Positions 53,657 to 61,309 of a stretch of DNA of 64,000 bases are shown here, one piece after another. Every line of letters starts with the position of its first letter. Position 1 is the stretch's first letter. Below the pieces are notes generated by a model. That model saw only the letters and a program-made list of their open reading frames with translations. It did no database searches and was not told the DNA's origin. The stretch lies in contig NZ_RPFW01000001.1 in assembly GCF_007827045.1 (NCBI RefSeq), positions 844,519 to 908,518 of the forward strand. The letters run 5' to 3'. The translations under genes and the position numbers were made by a program. Origin of the DNA: Trebonia kvetii. GTDB taxonomy: Bacteria > Actinomycetota > Actinomycetes > Streptosporangiales > Streptosporangiaceae.

Positions 53657-53940
53657 GTCTGCACCGACCGTCCGCGCCTGGCCGATGGGTCATGCCCATG
53701 AAGCGCCCAGTCGGTGCGGTTTCCCTACTGGCCGACCCCGAGATTCTGAGTATCTTCGACACCAATCGAGCAGTGATGCGAGAGACGCGCCAAACCCGCA
53801 TCGAGAACCACGCTTACCTCGATGCGCCGGTGTTCGCCTCGCACTTCACGGTCCCCGCCGCCGGCTACTTCGAGAGCGCCCGGGAGGCGCGACCCTTCGT
53901 CCCTGGCGAAGGGAACTTGGACAGCAAGGAGGTCCGGTGA
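53653..53940 (+). CDS. Small protein of unknown function in the MFS operon
   Basis: 95 residues. Start overlaps the MFS stop by 4 bp, and its stop overlaps the GTG of the PPOX gene by 4 bp, so it is translated as part of the operon. The sequence (SLLADPEILSIFDTNRAVM, ENHAYLDAPVFASHFTVPAAGYF) has no family that I recognise. The tight coupling argues that it is real, although it could be a trimmed version of a longer gene. Confidence 0.55.
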   Translation: MSLHRPSAPGRWVMPMKRPVGAVSLLADPEILSIFDTNRAVMRETRQTRIENHAYLDAPVFASHFTVPAAGYFESAREARPFVPGEGNLDSKEVR

Positions 53941-54377
53941 CGACCCTGGAAGAAGCCGCCGCCCTGGCCCGCAACGAACCTGGCCTGGTGATCGTCGCCA
54001 CTTTGCGCGGCGACGGGACGATCCAGTCATCCCTCGTCAACGCGGGCATCGTCCCTCACCCAGCCACTGGCGAGTCCACTCTGGCGTTCGTCACCAACGG
54101 CCCGGTAAAGCTCGCCAACCTGTGCGCCCGGCCCCAGGTGACCGCCACGTTCCGCAACGGCTGGCAGTGGGCGGCAGTCGAAGGACACGCCGAGCTGGCT
54201 GGGCCGGACGATCCCCATCCCTGGCTCGACCCCGAACGACTCCGCCTACTGCTCCGGGAGATCTTCTCCGCTGCCGGCGGCGAGCACGACGACGGGGACA
54301 CCTACGACCGAGCCATGGCCGAGGAACGCCGAGCCGCCGTGCTCGTCCGCCCCGACCGGGTCTACACCAACCGATGA
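53937..54377 (+). CDS. PPOX-class (F420/FMN) flavin-type oxidoreductase
   Basis: 146 residues of the split-barrel pyridoxamine-5'-phosphate-oxidase-like family, close to the TIGR03618 F420-dependent group: LARNEPGLVIVATLRGDGTIQSSLVNAG, TLAFVTNGPVKLANLCARPQVTATF, WQWAAVEGHAEL and the ending EERRAAVLVRPDRVYTNR. Such proteins reduce substrates using F420 or bind FMN. The GTG start overlaps the preceding stop, and its stop overlaps the DUF2461 pseudogene start (ATGA). Confidence 0.88.
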   Translation: MTTLEEAAALARNEPGLVIVATLRGDGTIQSSLVNAGIVPHPATGESTLAFVTNGPVKLANLCARPQVTATFRNGWQWAAVEGHAELAGPDDPHPWLDPERLRLLLREIFSAAGGEHDDGDTYDRAMAEERRAAVLVRPDRVYTNR

Positions 54378-54640
54378 GCACGGACACGAAGATGTTCCGC
54401 GGCTGGCCTGCCGAGGCCCTGGAGTTCTACGAAGGTCTCGAAGCCGACAACTCCAAGGCCTAGTGGACTGCGCATAAGGACGTCTACGAGACGGTCGTGC
54501 TCTCTCCGATGAAGGCGATCCCTGCCGAATTGACCCCCGCGTTCGGAGACGGCAAGGTATTCCGTCCCAATCGGGACGTCCGCTTCAGTACCGACAAGTC
54601 CCCGTACAAGACGCACATCGGATCCATCATCGGTGCCAGC
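54374..54640 (+). pseudogene. DUF2461 protein with nonsense codon, 3' truncated
   Basis: Starting at an ATG overlapping the PPOX stop, the frame reads MFRGWPAEALEFYEGLEADN-SKA, a TAG at 54461-54463 where the family has Tyr, then WTAHKDVYETVVLSPMKAIP, FGDGKVFRPNRDVRFSTDKSPYKTH and IGSIIGASY, all typical DUF2461 (TIGR02453). It breaks off where the convergent DUF427 gene ends. Both a nonsense mutation and a deletion have occurred. Confidence 0.9.
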
Positions 54641-55413
54641 TATCGGGACGGCAGGTCGACAGGCCGGTCAAGGAGGCGACCGTCGAGGAAGGTGTCGACT
54701 TTCTCGTTGTAGAACGCGATCAGCCCGGCGATCGGCAGCAGTTGGCGGATCGGGAAGTCGTAGGTCCAGGCGATGTCGGAGTAGCTCGTGTCACCGAGGT
54801 GCGCGGTCCAGTAGCCGCTGGTGGTGCCCTTATAGGGACAGGCGGTCAACGTGTTGGTCGGGGCGAGGTGGGTGAAGTCGACTTCAGTGCGGTTGAGGTA
54901 GTAGCGGGTCGGCAGCCCGGTCTCGAACACCATCACCGGCGAGCTCGATTCGGCCAGCACGACGCCTTCGAGCTCGACACGGACGCTGCGGGTGGACCGC
55001 AGCGCGTCGACGCGCGTGTAGGGGTCGCGGGCGTGGACGAAGACCTGCTCGTCCTCCTCGAACCAAGCGTCCAGGGAATCCCACTCGAACCGCGCCCGTC
55101 CGGCCAGTCCCTCGACTACGGCGTCGTCGCCGTAGACCCGCAGCGCCGCGGGCCGGGTCACGTCCCCGACCTGCAGGCTGTAGCGGCGGGCGGTGCCGCG
55201 GCTGAGCTTCTGCTCGTGCTGCTCATCGACCAGCACCGCGGGGTCGATGTCGGCTAGCGGGATGTAGTACTGCGGGTAGTGCGACCACTCCCATACATAC
55301 AGCGCCGACATCGTGTCGAGAACGGTCTGCCCGGCCAGCGTCGCCCTGATCCGGCGAGGGACCGGCGCGGTGTGGTTCACCGGCGGCAGCGCCGGCGGAT
55401 AGCCGCCGGTCAC
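54640..55413 (-). CDS. DUF427 domain protein (two copies)
   Basis: 257 residues. Two DUF427 modules are visible: RRIRATLAGQTVLDTMSALYVWEWSHYPQYYIPLADI, and later VRVELEGVVLAESSSPVMVFETGLPTRYYLNRTEV with CPYKGTTSGYWTAHLGDTSYSDIAWTYDFP. DUF427 is a small beta-rich fold of unknown biochemical role common in actinomycetes. The GTG start overlaps the stop of the zinc-finger protein gene upstream (GTGA), so the two are coupled. Its stop is shared with the broken edge of the DUF2461 fragment. Confidence 0.9.
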   Translation of the reverse strand: MTGGYPPALPPVNHTAPVPRRIRATLAGQTVLDTMSALYVWEWSHYPQYYIPLADIDPAVLVDEQHEQKLSRGTARRYSLQVGDVTRPAALRVYGDDAVVEGLAGRARFEWDSLDAWFEEDEQVFVHARDPYTRVDALRSTRSVRVELEGVVLAESSSPVMVFETGLPTRYYLNRTEVDFTHLAPTNTLTACPYKGTTSGYWTAHLGDTSYSDIAWTYDFPIRQLLPIAGLIAFYNEKVDTFLDGRLLDRPVDLPSR

Positions 55414-55634
55414 GGGGTGGCTCCGGCCGCGGCGAGCAGACCCTGAAAGTCTTCGTCGCACGGTCCGCAGGCCGCCAAATGCACGGCGACGCCAGGGAAG
55501 CGGCGGGCCGCCAAGCCGGGGGCGTCCTCGAGGACCATCTCGACGTAAACGTCCAGGATCTCCAGTGCCTGCTCGCAGTCGACATCGCGGGGATCGGCGG
55601 CCAGGAACCGATCCAGCCCGGGCGAGTCGCTCAT
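55410..55634 (-). CDS. Zinc-finger anti-sigma-like (ZAS) small protein
   Basis: 74 residues: DCEQALEILDVYVEMVLED, then FPGVAVHLAACGPCDEDFQGLL. The H-x3-C-x2-C arrangement (HLAACGPC) with an upstream Cys matches the zinc-binding anti-sigma motif. There is no membrane helix, and no sigma factor gene is adjacent. Coupled to DUF427 downstream; its ATG overlaps the stop of the SDR fragment upstream. A diverged copy is fused to a TetR HTH at 58952. Confidence 0.75.
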   Translation of the reverse strand: MSDSPGLDRFLAADPRDVDCEQALEILDVYVEMVLEDAPGLAARRFPGVAVHLAACGPCDEDFQGLLAAAGATP

Positions 55635-55750
55635 GATCGCCTCGCCGCATCCACATCGTTGGAATCCCCTGAGGGGCCCACGCTGGTCAGATATCCGTTA
55701 GCGGCGAGCCCGCCCGTGACCAGCACGGTCTTTCCTGGGAGTGTGCTCAT
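55633..55750 (-). pseudogene. N-terminal SDR fragment
   Basis: GAGGGAATC precedes an ATG reading MSTLPGKTVLVTGGLAANGY, the first beta-strand and start of the glycine loop of a short-chain dehydrogenase, which then runs into unrelated codons and stops over the zinc-finger gene start. The leader recurs at 58.6 kb. Confidence 0.7.
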
Positions 55751-55769
55751 CGTGATTCCCTCTGATCTT
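55736..55769 (-). repeat. SDR leader repeat, copy 1
   Basis: GGGAGTGTGCTCATCGTGAT followed by TCCCTCTGATCTT (plus strand) recurs with two or three changes at 58591-58624. It contains the ribosome binding site and first codons (MSTLP) of an SDR gene in both places. Confidence 0.75.
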
Positions 55770-55810
55770 AAAAAGAATGGGTTTCGGAACTCATTATGCC
55801 GAATCAGACT

Positions 55811-55829
55811 GGGCTGTCAAACTCAAAAT
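55811..55829. promoter_or_regulatory. TetR operator-like site (copy 2)
   Basis: GGGCT-GTCA-AACTC then AAAAT: right half identical to the GAGTT-N4-AACTC palindrome, left half degenerate. It lies 24 bp before TetR copy 2 and between it and the divergent SDR fragment. Confidence 0.5.
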
Positions 55830-55846
55830 ATCGCTAGTATGAGTGG

Positions 55847-56079
55847 ATGGTCAACAAGACGAGTGACCGGCCGAAGCTCACCCCCAAGGGAGCACGCACC
55901 CGGGCACGAATAGTGGAGGAGGCCGCCGCCCTGATCCATGAACGCGGGGTCGCGGGCACCACCCTGGACGACGTCAAGGCGGCGGCGGAAGTCAGCGGCT
56001 CTCAGATGTACCACTACTTCCCCGACAAGAACGACTTCGTGCAGGCGGTCATCGACTACCAAGCCGACACCATCGTCAA
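55847..56079 (+). repeat. Inverted repeat, arm B (TetR 5' region)
   Basis: Matches 50811-50579 in reverse orientation with two visible differences; identity starts at the ATG and ends after ATCGTCAA. Confidence 0.9.
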
Positions 56080-56158
56080 GCACCATCGGAAGGCGCTCGG
56101 CAATGTGACTTGCGCGCCGAGCGCCCGAGAGCTACCCACTCGCGGACTCCACGGGTGA
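55847..56158 (+). pseudogene. TetR-family regulator, truncated (copy 2)
   Basis: Carries the same HTH as copy 1 (arm B of the 233-bp inverted repeat) through DKNDFVQAVIDYQADTIV, then switches to unrelated codons (HHRKALGNVTCAPSARELPT) and stops at 56158. The ligand-binding domain is missing. The DNA-binding domain alone could still bind DNA but would lack the dimerisation part. Confidence 0.85.
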
Positions 56159-56758
56159 GCACCGAACATCAGCGGACCCAGCCATCGATCACGGCGAGGG
56201 GCGAGCTCACGCGAACCAGGATCATCACGACCGCCTCCCGGCTGATGATGACGAACGGTGCAGCCACCAGCCTTGACCAAGTCAATGCCGAGGCGCGCGT
56301 GAGCAGATCCCAGATCTACCACTATTTCGCCGACAAGAACGCACTCATCTCGGCCGTGCCTTACCTACCAATGCGGCCCAGTCCTGGCAGCCCATGAAGC
56401 CGCGCTCCAAGCCCTTGTCTCGACCGGCGACATTGTTGGCTGGCGCGAGTTCGTCATCCAAGCGTTCCAATCCAGATCGTGCGAGACCGGCTACCTGCCG
56501 GCAAGCCTGTGGGGCGAACTCGCTTCAGAGTCAAACGAACATCAGGACATCATCCGGACGATGTACGTGCGCTGGGGACTCGCGCTCTCGCAGAGCTTCG
56601 AGAGGGTCCATTCCAACGAACCGGTTCTGCGACTACCAGACGTATCCATGTTTGGCCTCGCCGCGTCGACCGTGTTGCATGGCGGATTCGGTCTCAGCGC
56701 AATTCACGGAGACGTCCGTCCACTCGAGGAAGCGTTGGAGATCATGCTTCAGGTCTGA
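56155..56758 (+). pseudogene. Second-type TetR regulator, frameshifted
   Basis: GTG overlaps the stop of TetR copy 2. The HTH is of a different sequence (RGELTRTRIITTASRLMMTN, LDQVNAEARVSRSQIYHYFADKNALISAV). At about 56359-56370 the frame changes: the ligand domain continues as GPVLAAHEAALQALVSTGDI, VGWREFVIQAFQSRSCETGYLPASLWGELASE, and ends GDVRPLEEALEIMLQV at 56758. Both halves are good TetR sequence, so one small indel inactivates it. Confidence 0.8.
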
Positions 56759-56915
56759 CCATCCCATGTCCGCGACAGGGGCTTGGGTCCGCCGCACTAT
56801 CCGGTGTCAGGTCAGGTGTGACCGTCTGTGCCAACCCCCAGTTGGCTCTAGTGACGGCAATCACTTGTCCTGCATATCTAACTCCAAGTGTTAGGAGTGA
56901 TGGCGGGGATGGCAC

Positions 56916-57320
56916 TCAGCGTCGGCTCTGCCCGACCTCGATGAGGTGACCGTCGGGGTCACGCAGGTAGCAGCGGATCTCCGGGCCACGATCGATCGGT
57001 TCGGTGAGGAACTGCGCGCCCTTGGCCGACCAGTCGGCGTATACGGCGGCGATGTCGGCGACACGGATATTCAGGAACGCGCTGACCCGGTCCAGATCGT
57101 GCGGGGCCTCGAGCGTGATCGAGGGTTTGTCGTCCGTGGGGCCGCCGCCGGTGTTGATGATGATCCAGCTGTTGGCCAGCGCCACGATCGTCGGCTCGCC
57201 ATCCATCAGCGCCTCGCCGCCGAGCACCTCGGTGTAGAAGGCCCGCGAGCGGTCGACATCGTCGGAGACGAGGAAATGGGTGAGCACGATGCCCTCGGCT
57301 GGGGCGGGAAAGTCTGCCAC
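56916..57320 (-). CDS. VOC-family (glyoxalase-like) protein
   Basis: 134 residues with one paired beta-alpha-beta-beta-beta module: EGIVLTHFLVSDDVDRSRAFYTEVLGG at the start and PEIRCYLRDPDGHLIEVGQSRR at the end, which holds the usual metal-binding glutamate. VOC proteins act as lyases, dioxygenases or antibiotic-binding proteins. Nothing in 56759-56915 or 57321-57532 reads as a gene. Confidence 0.92.
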   Translation of the reverse strand: MADFPAPAEGIVLTHFLVSDDVDRSRAFYTEVLGGEALMDGEPTIVALANSWIIINTGGGPTDDKPSITLEAPHDLDRVSAFLNIRVADIAAVYADWSAKGAQFLTEPIDRGPEIRCYLRDPDGHLIEVGQSRR

Positions 57321-57532
57321 GACGCAACTCCTATAGGTGATGTGGGCGGGGCGAGTGCCGCCCCGTCACGGACTGGGCCCTGGGTGTGAGCGGCAGCTCC
57401 GGCGATGGCGTCGGCGCGCTTGGCGACGGGCCCAGGAACGCCCCACCGACCCCAGGCGCGAGGATCACGTAGTGCCCGCGCCGCTTGTGTGAGCTCTTTG
57501 TCGGCGGGTCTCATCGGTAGGTGACCGCCGGC

Positions 57533-58426
57533 TCAGGGGTGGGCGCGCAGTTCCCGTTCGGTCTGGGCGTAGATGCGGTCCTGGCCTTCGGCGTCTTGGG
57601 ACTTCTTCGAGGACTTCTTCAGCTTCGCGGAGCTGTAGTAGCCCCCGGTCGCGGCCGCGAGCTCGGGATCGGCCATCAGCCGCACGCAGCCGCGTGACCC
57701 CTTCTCCGGAGGCCCGACGAACGGATTGGTCAGCGCCTCGATGATCTTGAACGGCCCGCCGGCCTTGCTGCCGAGAGTGGTTTTGACCGCGCCCGGGCTG
57801 ACGGCGTTGAACGTCAGGCCCTCGCCCTCATGGCGGCGAGCTTGGGCGTAGGTGTACATCAGGGCCAGCAGTTTGGCATCGGCGTAGGCCTGGATCTGCT
57901 TGTACTTGCCCGGGTAGCTCCAGTCGGTGACCGGCTTGCCCCGCGACTCGATCAGGGCGGTCATGTTGACCACCCGCGAGGGCGCGGCGAAATCATCAGC
58001 GCCCTTGCGGAGCAGGTCGAGCAGCCCGTCGGTCAGTGCCGCCAGCGCGACGTGATTGATGGCGATGGTCCGCTCGTACCCGTCGGGTGACAGTGCCTTG
58101 CTGGAGAACGCGGCGCCCGCGTTGTTTACCAGTCCGTTGAGTCCCTTCGGCGCGGCCTCGTGCACAGCGTCGACCAGTTCCCGAACACCGGCTAGAGATC
58201 CGAGGTCTCCGGCTACGGCCAGGTACTGGCCTTTGCCGTTGCCGTTGGTGACCAGCAGGTCGATAGCGCGTCGGGCGTGGTCGGCACCGCGGGCGTGCAC
58301 CAGCACAGTCGCCCCACAGTTCCCAATGCCTTGGGCTGTCTCATGGCCGATACCGCCCTTGGCGCCGGTGACTAGCACGGTCTGTCCGTCCAGCCGACCG
58401 GCGAATTGAGCATCGAACCTGCTCAT
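57533..58426 (-). CDS. Short-chain dehydrogenase/reductase
   Basis: 297 residues, intact. Cofactor loop TGAKGGIGHETA, GLVNNAGAAF, and active-site YADAK (Y-x-x-x-K) in QAYADAKLLALM, then SPGAVKTTLGSKAGG. The length and FAAPSRVVNMTALIESRG resemble the retinol-dehydrogenase/protochlorophyllide-reductase-like SDRs. Sequence upstream has the operator-like site at 58491-58505, so control by one of the TetR proteins nearby is likely. Confidence 0.93.
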   Translation of the reverse strand: MSRFDAQFAGRLDGQTVLVTGAKGGIGHETAQGIGNCGATVLVHARGADHARRAIDLLVTNGNGKGQYLAVAGDLGSLAGVRELVDAVHEAAPKGLNGLVNNAGAAFSSKALSPDGYERTIAINHVALAALTDGLLDLLRKGADDFAAPSRVVNMTALIESRGKPVTDWSYPGKYKQIQAYADAKLLALMYTYAQARRHEGEGLTFNAVSPGAVKTTLGSKAGGPFKIIEALTNPFVGPPEKGSRGCVRLMADPELAAATGGYYSSAKLKKSSKKSQDAEGQDRIYAQTERELRAHP

Positions 58427-58466
58427 GGTCTCTCCTCGAAAGATGTGCAGTAAGAGTGAGTCGTGT

Positions 58467-58505
58467 AGCCCACTCTGTCAGCCTCGAAGTGGGCTGTCAA
58501 ACTCA
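58467..58505. promoter_or_regulatory. Operator region of the SDR gene
   Basis: AGCCCACT (58467-58474) and AGTGGGCT (58488-58495) form an 8-bp inverted repeat that runs into GGGCT-GTCA-AACTC (58491-58504), the same degenerate operator as before TetR copy 2. It lies 41-79 bp upstream of the SDR ATG. Confidence 0.55.
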
Positions 58506-58590
58506 TAGGCCGGCGGGTTGCATGGAGTTGACCTGGCGAGCCGCAGATTGGCGTCGGAGGTAAGGTCCCTGACTCGGTTGCCAGGAGGCG

Positions 58591-58624
58591 GGGAGTGTAC
58601 TCATCGTGATTCCCTCTCATCTTC
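58591..58624 (-). repeat. SDR leader repeat, copy 2
   Basis: Same leader as 55736-55769. Here the frame after MSTLP is lost at once (ASWQPSQGPYLRR), so only the 5' end of the SDR gene was left behind. Confidence 0.7.
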
Positions 58625-58852
58625 TGCAGGTCCAGCCAGGCTGGACTGCTCTTGCCGGGTTTGTGTACGCCGGTGCTCCCGGGTTTCTTCGCCGAGTGCG
58701 TGCTCAGACCTGAGCGGCAGCTCGGGAACCCGGTCAAGCCCCCGGATATCGGAGAGGTCGATGCCCGCCGTGACACGTGAGGTGCCGTCCTGCCGACTGA
58801 GCGGGAGCGCGGCTTCGGCGCCGACCTCCCCTGCCGTCGTTACGAGAACCAT
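58601..58852 (-). pseudogene. N-terminal fragment of an NmrA/SDR-like protein
   Basis: ATG at 58852 reads MVLVTTAGEVGAEAALPLSR, a nucleotide-binding start like those of NmrA proteins (M-V-L-V-T-x-A-x-x-V-G). Homology fades after VTAG and the frame ends inside the SDR leader repeat. It may be the N-terminal counterpart of the C-terminal NmrA remnant at 51.7-52.0 kb. Confidence 0.45.
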
Positions 58853-58911
58853 CGCGTGCCTCTCTCGTCGGGTCGATAAATGGATTACGCGACTCACTAT
58901 GACGGACAGCG

Positions 58912-58940
58912 ACTGGGTCATCAAACTCAGAAAAAGAGTT
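58912..58940. promoter_or_regulatory. Operator-like site before the TetR-zinc-finger chimera
   Basis: GGGTC-ATCA-AACTC followed by an inverted AACTC-N7-GAGTT (58924-58940). It ends 11 bp before the chimera's ATG. Confidence 0.45.
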
Positions 58941-58951
58941 ACCCTGCTGGC

Positions 58952-59239
58952 ATGACGAATGACGTGCACGCCCGGTCCCGGCTGATCCCGAAGGGGGAGC
59001 GGACCCGGGTCCGCATCATCGACGCGGCCCGGCTGATCTGCGAGCTAGGCGCAGCGGGCACCACGCTCGATGACGTCGGCTGCGACGAGGCGATGGCCGT
59101 CCTGCACATTTACGTCGACCTCGCCGCTGCCGGACAGGACCCGGCGGAGCGCTACCCCGGCGTCGCCGCCCACTTCGCGGCATGCGGGGCGTGCGCCGAG
59201 GATTTCGCCGGCCTCCTGATGGCTGCCGCCAGTGACTGA
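58952..59239 (+). CDS. Chimera of a TetR HTH N-terminus and a ZAS zinc-finger domain
   Basis: 95 residues in one open frame. Residues 1-37 (RSRLIPKGERTRVRIIDAAR, LICELGAAGTTLDDV) are the first two helices of a TetR HTH like the neighbouring copies; then, without a frame break, it becomes GCDEAMAVLHIYVDLAAAGQ and YPGVAAHFAACGACAEDFAG, a copy of the zinc-finger protein at 55.4 kb (H-x3-C-x2-C). The recognition helix of the HTH is lost. It is a deletion fusion; whether it is expressed is unknown, but the operator-like site and spacing are retained. Confidence 0.6.
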   Translation: MTNDVHARSRLIPKGERTRVRIIDAARLICELGAAGTTLDDVGCDEAMAVLHIYVDLAAAGQDPAERYPGVAAHFAACGACAEDFAGLLMAAASD

Positions 59240-59290
59240 CCGCGAGGTACTGGCCTTTGACCTGCACGGGACGCTGGTTGACCCGCTGAG
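59232..59290 (+). pseudogene. N-terminal fragment of a haloacid dehalogenase-type hydrolase
   Basis: A GTG overlapping the chimera's stop begins TDREVLAFDLHGTLVDPLS, the HAD motif I (F-D-x-x-G-T-L-V-D), then runs into the promoter of TetR copy 3. In the ancestral operon this HAD gene evidently followed the zinc-finger gene. Confidence 0.65.
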
Positions 59291-59300
59291 TTGCCAAACT
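59287..59300. promoter_or_regulatory. TetR operator GAGTT-GCCA-AACTC (copy 3)
   Basis: Perfect 5-4-5 palindrome 24 bp before the intact TetR gene, same arms as the site at 50834. The left arm lies in the HAD fragment, so it may have been assembled at a recombination junction. Confidence 0.65.
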
Positions 59301-59323
59301 CAAAATGTTGCTAGAATGGCTGA

Positions 59324-59932
59324 ATGGTCAACAAGATGAGTGGCCGGCCGAGGCTCACCCCCAAGGGCGAGCGCACCCGGGCGCGGATAGTGCAGGAGGC
59401 CGCCGTCCTGATCCACGAGCGCGGGGTCGCGGGCACCACCCTGGACGACGTCAAGGCGGCGGCGGAAGTAAGCGGCTCGCAGCTTTACCACTACTTTCCC
59501 GACAAGAATGATCTCGTGCAGGCGGTCGTCGACTACCAGGCCGACGCCACCGTCAGTAACCAGCGGCACGCGGATCTCGGCAGCGTGCAAGGGGTCCAAG
59601 CCTGGCGGGACATGGTGATCTATGCGGCGGAGCGCGTCCAGGCAAAGGGCGGCTGCCCCCTCGGCTCGCTCGGCGGCCAGCTCGCCGAGAGCGACCCGGA
59701 GGCCCGGTCCCTGATCGCCGCCGGGTTCCAACGGTGGACAGCGGAAATCAGCGAAGGGCTCAGGTCCCTTCAGGCCCGCGGGCAGCTCCCGCCCAGCCTC
59801 GACCCGGATGACCTCGCCGTCACCCTGCTCGCCACGCTCCAGGGAGGGCTTCTCCTCGCCCAGGTACAACGGAGCACCCGCCCGTTCGAAACTGCGGTCG
59901 ATACCCTCCTCGCCCTTACCATCGGCGGATGA
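59324..59932 (+). CDS. TetR-family regulator, intact (copy 3)
   Basis: 202 residues: HTH RTRARIVQEAAVLIHERGVAGTTLDDVKAAAEVSGSQLYHYFPDKNDLVQAVVDY and a TetR_C-type ligand domain (AKGGCPLGSLGGQLAESDPEARSLIAAGF, LLATLQGGLLLAQVQRSTRPFETAVDTLLAL). The conserved G-G-C-P-L-G-S-L-G and L-Q-G-G-L-L-L-A-Q are typical of the YcdC/AcrR-like subgroup. It is the only complete member of the family here and serves as the reference for repairing copies 1 and 2. Confidence 0.95.
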   Translation: MVNKMSGRPRLTPKGERTRARIVQEAAVLIHERGVAGTTLDDVKAAAEVSGSQLYHYFPDKNDLVQAVVDYQADATVSNQRHADLGSVQGVQAWRDMVIYAAERVQAKGGCPLGSLGGQLAESDPEARSLIAAGFQRWTAEISEGLRSLQARGQLPPSLDPDDLAVTLLATLQGGLLLAQVQRSTRPFETAVDTLLALTIGG

Positions 59933-61309
<1,377 letters not shown>

